Source: Papilionanthe hookeriana x Papilionanthe teres (taxonomy: Eukaryota > Streptophyta > Magnoliopsida > Asparagales > Orchidaceae). From it: DNA of 64,000 bases. The first letter of the stretch is position 1; each line of letters opens with the position of its first letter. The position numbers and the translations under genes were made by a program. Positions 47,014 to 58,905 of the stretch are shown piece by piece. The stretch is from contig CM040434.1 in the NCBI GenBank assembly GCA_022702705.1, positions 23,850,001 through 23,914,000 on the forward strand, in the 5' to 3' direction. The notes under the pieces are model-generated. The model did no database searches. It saw nothing but the letters and a program-made list of their open reading frames with translations, and was not told the origin of the DNA.

Positions 47014-48380
47014 ATGGAATTACCTTTTGAGTGGTACTCTCCCCGTGTTCAAAATTTAATTCAACGTGGTTTCTTACCTCGACAATGGACAAAAGGCCAA
47101 TCACAACATTTTGAAAAATTATGGAATAACTCCGGTCGTCCACCCAATTCAAAGCATGGACTCGGATCTCGGCACAGTAGGTCGACTGACGATACCGAAT
47201 TTTGCTTGGTTGTCACTCGCAAGTCCAATGAAAACTCGCATGGAAACTACAGTAAGAACTCGAAGATTTACAAATTGGAGACGCTCCACCAGAATTCGAA
47301 GAAGAAATCAAATCTACAATAGATGAGTTAACGGAATTTAACTTAGGTACTAGTGAAGAGCCTAGACCTACCTTTGTTAGCTCCTTACTCAATAAAGGAG
47401 ACTCCGAAGAAATAATCAAATTATTAATGGAATTTAAAGACTGTTTTGCTTGGAATTATGACGAGATGCCGTGATTAGCTCCGGAGGTCGCAGTCCATAA
47501 GCTAGGAGTGGATCCTACTTTTGTCCCGCCGGACAAGGTCCCGGAAGAATGCGTCTAGAAATCGAACAACAAGTCATAGCCGAAGTTAAAAAGCTAATAG
47601 ACGCCAGATTTGTCCGTGAAGAACAATACCCGACTTGGTTAGCCAATGTGGTGCCGACCGAAAGAAGAATGGTCGGATCGAATTTGTGTGGACTTCGCAG
47701 ATTTAAACAAGGCATGTCCAAAAGATGAATTCCCTCTACCGATCCCGAATTAATGATCGACATTGCTTCAACACATGAAATATTTTCGTTCATGGATGGA
47801 TCTTCGAGATACAACCGGATAAAAATGGCTCCGGAAGATGAAAAGCTTACGAGCATTCGTGACGCCGATCGAGTATTTTGCTACACAAGTAATGCCATTC
47901 GGATCGAAGAACGCAGGAGCAACCTACAAGAGAGCAATGACAAGAATTTTTGATGATCTCATCCACAATCAAGTCGAATGCTACGTGGACGATGTGGTCA
48001 TCAAAAGCAAAGTAAAGGAAAACCACTCGTATGATTCGAGAATTGTTTTCGAACGATTAAGACAATTTAACCTTAAGATGAATCCCTTAAAATGCGCCTT
48101 CGGCGTCACCTCCGGAAATTCTTAGGATTCGTTGTCCGACATCGTGGAATTGAAATCGACCCGGAAAAGATTAAAGCTATCTTAGAAATGCCGCCTCCCA
48201 AAACCTTAAAACAACTACTATCTTTTCAAGGGAAGTCGGCATATCTTCGACGCTTTATCTCAAACTCGTCGAGTAGGTGTCGGCCTTTCTCGACACTAGT
48301 TAAAAAGGACACCAAATTTATTCGGGAAGAGAAATGCCGAAGGCCTTCGAGGACATTAAACAATATTTAATGACACCTCC
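47014..48380 (+). pseudogene. pol-RT: Reverse transcriptase with N-terminal spacer (element B)
   Basis: Spacer frame 47014-47322 (MELPFEWYSPRVQNLIQRGF), then DELTEFNLGTSEEPRPTFVS and LLMEFKDCFAW (about 47325-47455). RT proper: EIEQQVIAEVKKLIDARFVR from about 47555, WLANVV, MIDIASTHEIFSFMDGSSRY (47753-47812), VMPFGSKNAGATYKRAMTRI, and YVDD at 47982-47993. It ends with IDPEKIKAILEMPPPKTLKQ and SAYLRRFISN. At least four frameshifts separate the pieces. All palm motifs are present. Confidence 0.93.
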
Positions 48381-48829
48381 TTTCTTAGCAGCCCCAGGTC
48401 TCGAGTAGACCGTCGATACTTTACACCGCGGCTTTAGACGACTCTCTCGGAGCCCTGTTAGCCAGGTCAATGATGAGGGTAAAGAAAATGCTCTTTACTA
48501 CTTAAGCCGTCGTTTACTTCCGACGGAAGTCGGGTATCCCGCAATTGAAAAGCATTGTTTGGCCTCGATCTTCGCCGCTCAAAAGCTCGGGCACTACATG
48601 CTTTCTCATAAGGTCAACTCGATCTCGAAGTTTAATCCATTGCAATACTCGATGACTCGTCCAACACTTTCCGGCGGACTTGCCGGATGGTCAATGATAT
48701 TATTGCAATTCGATATAACTTTCGTGCCTCTCGCGTGCCGTAAAGGGACAAGTCTTAGCAGACTTCCTCGCAGGCGCACCCTTTCGCGGCGAATCTCCTC
48801 TCAATGATGATTTGCCGGATGAACAAATA
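48381..48829 (+). pseudogene. pol-RH: Ribonuclease H of the RT type (element B)
   Basis: ENALYYLSRRLLPTEVGYPA and IEKHCLASIFAAQKLGHYML (48484-48602), then SKFNPLQYSMTRPTLSGGLA and WSMILLQFDITFVPLACRKG up to about 48750. The end of the frame shifts out near 48735. The start (LDDSLGALL-type) is degraded. Matches the RT-linked RNase H of gypsy elements. Confidence 0.82.
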
Positions 48830-49391
48830 ACGAACCTAGAAGACCTTGATGATCGACGTTGGGAATTGTATTTCGACGGAGCATCTTCAAGACACAAAGA
48901 CGAAGAATCGCAAGTGATAGTGCCCGGTAAGGCGGGAATCGGGCTAATCTTTATAACACCGGAGCGGGGGATGTTAAGATACTCCTACCACTTAACGAAC
49001 CATGTACAAACAACGAAGCGGAATATGAAGCCCTCATAACGGGATCTGGAATTAAGCTATTCGAATGGGGATAACGGACATCAACATCTACGGGGATTCG
49101 CAGTTAATCATTCAACGGATCGTCGGACAATACGGAATTTTAAAGCCAAGACTCGAATAATACTTTCGGTATGCCATACAGTACATTGGAACGATTCCAA
49201 ATGTGACAATCTACAAAATTCCCGTAAAAGAAAATGCTTTAGGCGATGCTTTAGCCCGTCTCGCAAAAGAATTTGCCCGTTTGCAAGTTGAATCGATGGA
49301 AGTGTCAGCTCACGGACGTCGAGTCCTATCACGACTCGACATGGACACAATACACAAATCGAAAAAGAAAAAGAATCGGTTGCAGCAGTGA
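48830..49391 (+). pseudogene. aRH: Second, archaeal-type RNase H (element B)
   Basis: LEDLDDRRWELYFDGASSRH gives the first catalytic Asp. GIGLIFITPERGM follows. NEAEYEAL carries the catalytic Glu at 49015-49017, and YGDSQLII the next Asp at 49095-49097; both are intact here, unlike in A. It ends with TIYKIPVKENALGDALARLA (49205-49264), whose Asp completes the site, and KEFARLQVESMEVSAHG. Two or three frameshifts. This domain is diagnostic of the Tat group. Confidence 0.92.
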
Positions 49392-49499
49392 CGTGAAAAC
49401 ACAGAAGATTGGCGACGAGTCATTGATAGATTACACCGCAAACGAGAAAGCTACCGGACGATAGGTCGCTAGCCCATCGGATCAAGAAAAGAACTCGTC

Positions 49500-50715
49500 T
49501 TATGCATTAATAAACAACACATTGTACGGAAGGTCTTTTGATCAAATGTGGCTAAGGTGCCTAAGCGGGTCCGAGGCCCGTGAAATTGTTAAGGAGGTGC
49601 ATTCGGGACTCCGTGGCGCTCACCGTCGGGTCCGAAGATGAAAATGAAAATTAAAAGACTAGGGTACTATCGGCCCTCGATGATGACCGATTGCATGAAA
49701 ATCGCCAAGAGCTGTCACCAATGCCAAGTGCACGGAGTGGTTCTACACCAACCTCCAAATGTGCTACATCCGACAATTGCATCGTGGCCATTTGAATGTT
49801 GGGGCACAGATATAGTGGGTCCGATAGAACCACCATCTTCAAAAGGACATCGCTTCATTCTTGCGGCTACGGATTACTTTTCCAAGTGGGCGAGGCGGTT
49901 CCACTTAGAGAAGTGAAAGCACACCACGTGCTACGGCTTTTCAAGAACCAAGTTGTCTACCGTTTCGGAGTACCACGCAGGATCATCTCGGATAATGGGT
50001 CAGCATTCGAAGCACGCAAATCAACAATTTTGTCGGGAGACACGGAATCGACTGGCGATACTCAACAATTTACTACCCAAGAGCAAACGGCCTCGCTGAG
50101 GCTTTTAATAAAACTCTCGTTCAAATCTTAAAGAAAACCTTGGACGATAATAATAGAAATTGGCACGAGAAATTGTTAGAAGCCTTATGGGCCAACCGGA
50201 CAACCTTCAGAACTCCTACTCAAGCTACACCTTACGCTCTGCTGTATGGGTCCGAGGCGAGTGTTACCTTTAGAGGTTCGAGCCTTCCTTCACTCAGAAT
50301 TGCAGTTGCAAACAAGATCACGGCAGAAGAAAACGCCAAATTACGACTAGAAGAATTAGAAAGCTTGGAAGGGAAAAGACTTGCAGCGCAGCAGAATTTA
50401 GAACTATACCAAGCTAAGATGGTTCAAGCCCGGGACAAGCCGGGTCCGCCCAAGAACCTTCAAAGTTGGTGACTTAGTTCTCGTTCTCAAGAGACCTATC
50501 CTTGCACACCGCAAGATAAGAGGAAAATTTGAACCCACTTGGGAAGGGCCGTTTGTGGTTGAAGCAAGTATACTCGGGAGGTTCCTACCGAGCTAGTGAA
50601 TTGCCAGGGAGAACGACATATGCTTCCAATCAACGGACGATACTTGAAAAAGTATTACGCTACCTGATGTTTCGAAGGAATGAATTCTTCATCCCTAAGA
50701 AACACAGGCGAAGTA
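49500..50715 (+). pseudogene. int: Integrase (element B)
   Basis: Zinc region: EIVKEVHSGLRGAH and KIAKSCHQCQVHG (to about 49735). Core: FECWGTDIVGPIEPPSSKGH with the first Asp at 49809-49811, ILAATDYFSKW, YRFGVPRRIISDNGSAFE with the second Asp at 49991-49993, and the Glu at 50098-50100 in the NGLAEAFNKTL frame. Then NWHEKLLEALW and the C-terminal FKVGDLVLVLKRPILAHRKI (from about 50455) and a degraded GGSYR. All three catalytic acids survive, although frameshifts split the ORF. Confidence 0.93.
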
Positions 50716-50957
50716 ATTACTGATAATTGGGTCCGAACCCAAAAATAATAAAATGTGCTAAAATAAATAAAATAATGATAATAAAGTTTTCCTTGTTTTC
50801 TTTTCCAAATCAAAATCTCTTCCCTGATCTTATCCTACTTCATTCCTGTTAAATTCGAAAATAAAAAAAATATATAAAAAAAATTTCTTTAATAAACATT
50901 TTCTTAATGTTCTTGTTCTTAGTACAGCCCCTGATCCTTTTCCTTGTCTTTTCGCAG
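50716..50957 (+). promoter_or_regulatory. Int-3' ORF spacer ending in a splice acceptor (element B)
   Basis: AT-rich spacer ending in a pyrimidine tract and CGCAG (AG at 50956-50957), four bases before ATG 50962. Matches 14519-14756 of A. Confidence 0.58.
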
Positions 50958-50961
50958 GGAA

Positions 50962-51082
50962 ATGTCGAACGGGCGGTTGGTCCTGAACTTTAAGAATGGC
51001 GTAAGCCTTGCACTCGATGAAAAGAGGGTGAAAGATGGAGCGATAATCGAGATTGACTCGGATTTCGCACCAGCAGGCCTAC
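50962..51082 (+). pseudogene. Remnant of the 3' (AlkB) ORF in element B
   Basis: MSNGRLVLNFKNGVSLALDE through IIEIDSDFAPA matches the first ~40 codons of the A 3' ORF. The homology then jumps from the equivalent of 14881 to that of 16624, with two extra bases (GT) at the join. The entire AlkB domain, about 1.74 kb, is missing. The frame runs into non-coding DNA. What is left has no enzymatic potential. Confidence 0.9.
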
Positions 51083-51410
51083 AGTACCAAATTCACGTGA
51101 ACATTAAATGAACGATAAAATAAAATTTGAATCATTAAAAGATAAACGAAATCAACATGAATGTTAAATCAAATCACAAAGCAAATTCTCAATCAAATTT
51201 CAAATTCAATCTTTCCAAATTCCAAATCAAATTTCAATCTTTTCAAATCACAAATCAAATTCTCAATCAAATTCCAAATCCACTCCCGATCAAGTTTCAA
51301 ATTTGATCTTCCAAATTTCAAATCAAATCTTAAATCAAATTTCAATCGAGTTCAAACTCATCCTTCCAAATCTCAAATTCAATCTTTCCAGATTTCAAGT
51401 CTCAATCAAA
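51083..51410 (+). other. 3' non-coding region before the array (element B)
   Basis: Loose CAAATTTCAAATCAAATC-type words as in A at 16624-16960. No gene. Confidence 0.7.
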
Positions 51411-53180
51411 TTCAAACTTTTGGGTCGAGGATTTTACATCCAAGACTGCACTGCTTTAGGATTCTTTTCCTATTGCACTGAAATACATCAAATTCAAACT
51501 TTTGGGTCGAGGATTTTACATCCAAGACTGCATTGCTTTAGGATTCTTTTCCTATAGCACTGAAATACATCAAATTCAAACTTTTAGGTCGAGGATTTTA
51601 CATCCAAGACTGCACTGCTTTAGGATTTTTTTCCTATTGCACTGAAATACATCAAAATTCAAACTTTTGGGTCGAGGATTTTACATCCAAGACTGCACTC
51701 GCTTTAGGATTCTTTTCCTATCGTACCTGAAATACATCAAATTCAAACTTTTGAGTCGAGGATTTTACATCCAAGATCGCACTCGCTTTAGGATTCTTTC
51801 CTATTGCACTCGAAATACATCAAATTCAAACTTTTGGGTCGAGGATTTTACATCCAAGATCGCACCGCTTTAGGATTCTTTTCCTATTGCACTCGAAATA
51901 CATCAAATTCAAACTTTTGGGTCGAGGATTTTACATCCAAGATCGCATTGCTTTAGGATTCTTTTCCTATCGCACCTGAAATACATCAAATTCAAACTTT
52001 TGGGTCGAGGATTTTACATCCAAGACTGCATCGCTTTAGGATTCTTTTCCTATTGCACTGAAATACATCAAAATTCAAACTTTTGGGTCGAGGATTTTAC
52101 ATCCAAGACTGCACTGCTTTAGGATTCTTTTCCTATTGCACTGAAATACATCAAATTCAAACTTTTAGGTCGAGGATTTTACATCCAAGACTACACTGCT
52201 TTAGGATTCTTTCCTATTGCACTGAAATACATCAAATTCAAACTTTTTGGTCGAGGATTTTACATCCAAGACTGCACTGCTTTAGGATTTTTTCCTAGTG
52301 CACTGAAGTACATCAAAATTCAAACTTTTGGGTCCAGGATTTTACATCCAAGACTGCATTGCTTTAGGATTCTTTTCCTATTGCACCTGAAATACATCAA
52401 ATTCAAACTTTTGGGTCCAGGATTTTACATCCAAGACCGCACTTGCTTTAGGATTCTTTTCCTATTGCACCTGAAATACATCAAATTCAAACTTTTGGGT
52501 CGAGGATTTTACATCCAAGACCGCACTTGCTTTAGGATTCTTTCCTATTGCACTGAAATACATCAAACTCAAACTTTTGGGTCGAGGATTTTACATCCAA
52601 GACTGCACTGCTTTAGGATTCTTTTCCTATTGCACTGAACTACATCAAATTCAAACTTTTGGGTCGAGGATTTTACATCCAAGACTGCACTGCTTTAGGA
52701 TTCTTTTCCTATTGCACTCTGAAATACATCAAATTCAAACTTTTGGGTCGAGGATTTTACATCCAAGACTCGCACTCGCTTAGGATTCTTTTCCTATCGC
52801 ACTCGAAATACATCAAATTCAACCTTTTGGGTCGAGGATTTTACATCCAAGATCGCATCGCTTTAGGATTCTCCCCTATTGCACTCGAAGTACATCAAAT
52901 TCAAACTTTTGTGTCGAGGATTTTACATCCAAGATCGCATCGCTTTAGGATTCTTTTCCTATCAGCATCGAAATACATCAAAATTCAAACTTTTGGGTCG
53001 AGGATTTTACATCCAAGATCGCATCGCTTAGGATTCTTTTCCTATTGCACCGAAATACATCAAAATTCAAACTTTTGGGTCGAGGATTTTACATCGGAGA
53101 TCGCATTGCTTTAGGATTCTTTCCCTTTTGCGATGAAATACATCAAAATCAAACTCTTGAGGTTAAGGATTTTACATCCA
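51411..53180 (+). repeat. ~82-bp tandem array (about 22 units) before the 3' LTR of B
   Basis: Same unit as in A. GGATTTTACATCC starts recur every 80-85 bases from about 51427 to 53164, 22 times by my count, twice as many as in A. Units vary mainly as CTGCACTG / TCGCATCG / CTCGCACTCG at matching positions. ORFs spelling FYIQD... through it are by-products of the repeat. Confidence 0.95.
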
Positions 53181-53636
53181 ATACCGCATTGCTCTGAGAT
53201 CCCTCCTCATTGCAATGATTCAATCCGATCAATTCAATTTTCTTTCGAGGTTGAAGATGTTACATCTAAAACCTCAGAATTCCAATTTTCATTTCAAATC
53301 AAATCCCTTCAAACTAATCTTGACAAACTTCAATCTAAATTGAAATTCCAAATTGAAATCTAAACTCACACATCAAAACTTAAATTGAAACAAAATAAAA
53401 TCTAAATCGAAATTCCCCCTGGTCATGTGATTTGGGATTCACCTCCTTTTCCTTTCCCCAGCGAGAGTTTAGGAATCTCCGGTTTCAGAGATATACTTGC
53501 TACTCCCCAGCGAAAACTCCTCTATTTCATCCTAAGTTTGTCACTTGGATGTTTGTGTTGGTTTTGTTGATCGCTTCGGTCAACACCAATACGCGCGGTG
53601 TGCTCCGTCGGCTCACCACACCTATTGGGGTCCATT
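53181..53636 (+). other. Array-to-LTR region with weak polypurine tract (element B)
   Basis: Non-coding, matching 17836-18275 of A. Ends TATTGGGGTCCATT directly before the LTR; only a short TTGGGG purine run. Confidence 0.5.
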
Positions 53637-56010
53637 TGTTGACCTCATTTTTGATGAGGTCTTCTCTTCTTCTCTTTAGTACTTAGGATCTAGCCTTAGG
53701 CTTTTCCTTCGACTATCTTAGAGGACTAGAATTGGGACCCACCTTTTAGAAATTCAAACCACTTCTTTACTCCCCGCAAACTCCACAAACTTGACCGTAG
53801 ACCCCTAATCACCCGGAGGGTTGAAATCGGATGTGGAAGTTTAAAGGATGAGTTCCTATAGGACCCTTTGGCCTTAGGATCGCCTCAGGTGGCCCGGTCC
53901 GAGTGAAGGGGCCGGCTTACACACACACTACATTTATACACTACACCTACACACTACACTTCCACATACCTCCTAAAATCACACCCATACCTAACTTGAC
54001 CTCCTGACTCATGTAGGTGACTCACATGGATGGTCCTTAACCCCTAAGCCCTTGGCTAAGAGGGTTAGGAACAACATAGTGAATGCCTCAAATGGGTCCC
54101 TTCATGGCTCACATGGGATTGACATGGCTTCATGGCTCAACCAAAATGACTTCTTTCCACTTACATCCACCCAATCTTCAATTTTCCAAATTTTCAATTT
54201 TTGACCTCCGGGACCCTACACCTGCTTAGCCAACCCAAAACCCCCGAAATTACCCAAATTTCTCAAAATTTCCAAATTATCCAAAAATTCTACAAAATCA
54301 TTCCCAAACATTTCCACATCACTTAAATTGATCATCCATACCCAAAAATACCAAAAATTCCAAGAAAACCTCCCAATACCCTCCAAATACCCAAAATACC
54401 CCTCTTGACCTAAAAATCCAAAATTCAGAAAATTCCCAGAAAATTCCAGAAAATCCCAAATATTCCCAATTTCATTTTGTCCAACTACACCATGGGCCAA
54501 TTTTGTCAATTTACCCTACTTTTGTCAAAACCCCCAATTTGACCCATTTTAACCACTAAGTGAACCCAATGTCAAACCAAACCTACCCAATTGACCCCAA
54601 TTTTGGTCCAATTCAATTCTAAACTTCAATTAAATATCCCAAATACTAATCTAGACCAAATCCAAGCCCAATTTGATTGACATTTGGATCCAATCTCACT
54701 TTTGGCCTTAAAGCCCGATTTGGACCCATGACCCAAACCTAACCCAAACTCACCCAATTCAACTCCAATTAACCCAAAATCTTTTCCAAACTTCCCTTAA
54801 CATCCCTACAAACAAAACCTTAACATGATTTGCCCAAAATTTAGACCCAAACCCCACTCAAATTCAACCCAAAACCAAAAGGCCCAATTTTGACCTAAAC
54901 CCAAACCTAACCCAAATAAGCCCAAACCCCAAAATAAAAGCCCAACCAAAGTCAAAACCTCATAAACATTTCTCAACATTGATTTTATATCAATTTCAAC
55001 CCTAGCCCAACATTAGCCCAAGTTAGCCCAATTTGACCTACATAGGCCCACTTACCAAATAAATCCAAATTCAAACCAATTCAACTCCAAATCACACCAA
55101 ATTGATTCCAAGCCCTTCATAGAACATCCCTAAACCAATTATGATATTTATTTGACAAAGCTCTTCACAAAATCTTTACCCAAATGCCCATCCTAAAATC
55201 AAAAAAGCCCATTCCCCTTAAACTTTCCTAAAAGCGCACTTCACCACATTCAAAAGCCCAAATCCATCCAAAGCCCACATGGCATTTCCCCTAATCATCC
55301 ATTTAATCAAAATCACCCCTAAGTTTCAAAATCATCAATTAAACCATTCCAATTCAAGCTTCATGCAAATTTTCACCAAAATATCCAAAATTCTTAAAAC
55401 CCATTTCCATGAAATTGACTCAACTTTCCCCAAGCCAAAGACAAGCCATGCAAGCCATGGACAAGCCACATGAAGCCATGGAAGGCTTGACATGTGACCA
55501 TGCCATTAATGGTAAAAGGAGGGGCCACTTTCCTAATCTTTCATTAAGCATTTTTTACCTTAAGCATGTCACACACTAAACCATGTTTAGCCACCTCATC
55601 ATGGTTAGAGACCACACCACTCTCCCTTGGCTGACCCAACTAATCCTCTCAGCCAAAATCGAGGCCATGGGGAGGTGCACCCAACCCAAACCAATGGGTT
55701 GACCAAATTAAGGCCAAAATGACCCCCTCCCCATTCCATTTTAATTCAAAGCCTTTACACATGGCAATTGCCAGATTGATTGCACAAACCTCCGACCCCG
55801 ACCCACTGGACCCGAGGGTGACCCATGCCTGCCGGCCAGCCGCCTGGATCACCGGAAAACACCATGGCCGAGACCTTGGGAGGAGCCAAAGTTTGGAATT
55901 CCCACTTGCTGAGTTGCCCCATGCCAAATGGTCACTATTGTTGTTTCTCTCCTCACCAGAGCAGCTGATCCCATGCCTCAACTCCCCCTGGAAGGCTCTC
56001 CAGCCTCTCC

Positions 56011-56018
56011 TATTTAAA
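56011..56018 (+). promoter_or_regulatory. TATA-like box, 3' LTR of B
   Basis: TATTTAAA, same context as in the other LTRs. In this position it could drive transcription outward into the flanking D sequence. Confidence 0.58.
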
Positions 56019-56438
56019 CCCCTCACCCTCACGGCCATGGAGGAGAGTTACACAAACCTTGCCGAAACTCTGCCAAAATTGTTCCAAACCCTTCTCCACC
56101 CTTAGAGCGAGTTGAGCCCGGTGTCAATTTGCCCTAATCCCCACTCGATAAAATCCAATTTCCTAACTGAAATTCCACCGAAAACCGAGACACTTCTCCA
56201 CGGTGAGCCAATCCCCAAATTGATTGGTTCTACACCTTCACTGGACCGAGGGAAGGTGTCCACCGACAAAAGCCCCATCTCCGAGGCCACCCGGTTGCTC
56301 CGACCTCCAAGCTTTGTGATCGGGCTTGGTCGAAATCACACCAGACAATTCACTGGACCGGGAGACTTCATCCGGAGCTTGCCGGGATCCGATCGAAGGT
56401 GCAACAACTCTCGGATTGAAGCCACACTTCTCCGAGCA

Positions 56439-56447
56439 AAGGTATGA
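56439..56447 (+). promoter_or_regulatory. Donor-like splice site, 3' LTR of B
   Basis: AAG|GTATGAG, equivalent to the site at 37215-37223. Confidence 0.45.
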
Positions 56448-58624
56448 GCTAATTTTTCATCCCGAGCTTCTAGAGATTCTCCATTTCGAATGCTTTAATT
56501 TCAATGCATGATAGGCTGTATAGATGTGTTCGTCTCTTCAAGACGAATCCATAGAGCATAAGAACATGAAAATCCATTGAGTATCGAGTGAGATCTTAGG
56601 GATTTAGTGTGGACGGCTCTCGGGTGAGGACGCTCGGGGACGATGAATGGATGCCGTCCATTCAATACACGCGCGGACGAACGGCTCAGATGGCGTCGGA
56701 CCAGGAGACGGTACGAGAACCGCGGGGCCCGGGCTGCTGACTCAGGTGGCGGCGTCTAATGGGAGCGCGACACGCGGCGTTTCGGAGATGCCGAGGATGA
56801 GTTGGCGCCGCGTGGATAAATAGAAAATTAGGGTAATTTTTGATTTATTTAATTCCCTAAACTTCAAAAATTCATAACTCTGTGTAGAAAAATCAGAAAA
56901 ATAAAATAAAAATACTCACTTGCTCGGTGAACGGAGGAGAATAATGTGGAAAAGAAATCATTTAATTTCATCAAGTATTTTATTTTTTATAATTTATTTA
57001 CTCTCTGCATACTTTTAATTCTCCATGCATGTATACAATTCACCATGGCATGAGACCATAGGGCTTTGAAGCCTCCGAATTTGGGAACATTCCTTGAATT
57101 TTCCAAAGTCGGAGGCCATCCCTATAAAAAGTTATTGATTTTTCAAATTCATGTTGTTGTTTTGAGTATTTTAATTCCAATAAATAGCATATTGTGAAAT
57201 AAATTCTAGAAAAATTTGGTGATGTTCCTTATGACAAGAGGACCCTAGGAAAAATAGGTTTTGAGTTAGTTCATTTAAAACAACCCTAATTGGCTTAAAC
57301 ACCCAAAATGAATCTCTAATTAATTAGAGCTAACTATACATCAAATTGACTTGAAATCAATTCTCTACTGACCTTTAAGATCAGAGGAATCCACCATAAA
57401 AGTTTGAGGTCGATGGACTTGGTTAGCCCCACTAATTGGGTTGATTAAGCCACTTAGCCATTTTAAACTTTAAAAATTCATAACTTTTAAAATACCTTTC
57501 AAAAATTCACCAAATTGGTTTTGGAGCCTCTCTGATATCAGGGGAACCTAAGAAAATTAAAATTTCAATTTTCTAAAAAAGTTGATTTTTAATAATATTT
57601 TAATATTTTAAATAATTAAAAAATAATAAAAATCACAAAAATAATAAAATTCACCAAAATGTCACATTTTGAATTTTAATCACATAGGAACAAATCCCAA
57701 ATTTTTCTTAGGTCTATTTAGTGAGATATTAAATTTTAAAGCTTTAAGGTAATTTTAAAATTAAAAAAATGTATTTTCTAGCATTTTCACTAAAATAATT
57801 ATAATAAATCATAGAAAAATCAGAAAATTGCAAAATTTGCTTCTCTGATTTCCTTGATATTAGAGAGATTTTTGAAAAATATAAAATTTATTTTTCAACA
57901 TTTATTTTATTTTTAAATTAATTAACACTCCAAAACTTAAAATAATTATAATAAAAATAATATAATTCAAAAAATCACCCAAATTGGTCCAAGTGATCCT
58001 CTGGTCATTAGGAATGTCCCCTAATTTTCTTAAGGACAGAAACTTTCCCTTGGTCATGTTATTAAATTTTCCTTGAAAATCTCTATTTTCTACCAAAAAA
58101 ATTTATATAAATAAATTAAATATAGAAAAATCATATTTTCTCCTCTCATGTCTTTATTGACATATGAGTGAAGTTACATAAAAATTTCAAGTTCATTTGA
58201 GTTCAATTTAGTGAGTTATGAAATTATTAAGCTTAAAGGGTAAAATGGTAATTAAAATTTTAACCCTTAATTAAAACTTTAGGTTTAATAAAAAATTAAC
58301 AAGTAAAATATTTGATCCTAATCTGATTTGGATGATTGAAATTTAAATAATTAAAGGGTAGAAACCCATTAATCAATTTAAAATGATTAAACTTTAATTA
58401 AATAATTGATTAAATTTGGAAGAATAATAAAATTAGAATTATTAAAATAGGGATATTATTAGGAAGAGATTTATTCTTTAATTTAAAATTCCCTAAATTA
58501 ATCATCTCATTAATATTCAATTCTTAATTAAAATGATAACTTAAATTTAAAATATTAAAAGACTTAATCATTAAACTAAAATTAAATTATTAAACTCTTT
58601 TAAAAATTTCAATTAAAATTAAAA

Positions 58625-58631
58625 ATAAAAT

Positions 58632-58664
<33 letters not shown>

Positions 58665-58905
58665 ATTAAATTAAATTAAATTAAATTAAATTAAGATATT
58701 AAAAAAAAATTAAATTAAATTAAAGATTAAATTAAATTAAATTAAATCAAATTAAATTAAATTAAATCAAATTAAATTAAATTAAATTAAGATTTTTAAA
58801 AAAAAATTAAATTAAATTAAAGATTAAATTAAATTAAATTAAATCAAATTAAATTAAATTAAACAAATTAAATTAAATTAAATTAAATTAAATTGAATTA
58901 AATAA
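58625..58905 (+). repeat. AAATT-type array, 3' LTR of B
   Basis: Pentamer array equivalent to 39405-39695 and slightly shorter, with the same two AAGAT...TTAAAAAAAA interruptions. Confidence 0.9.
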
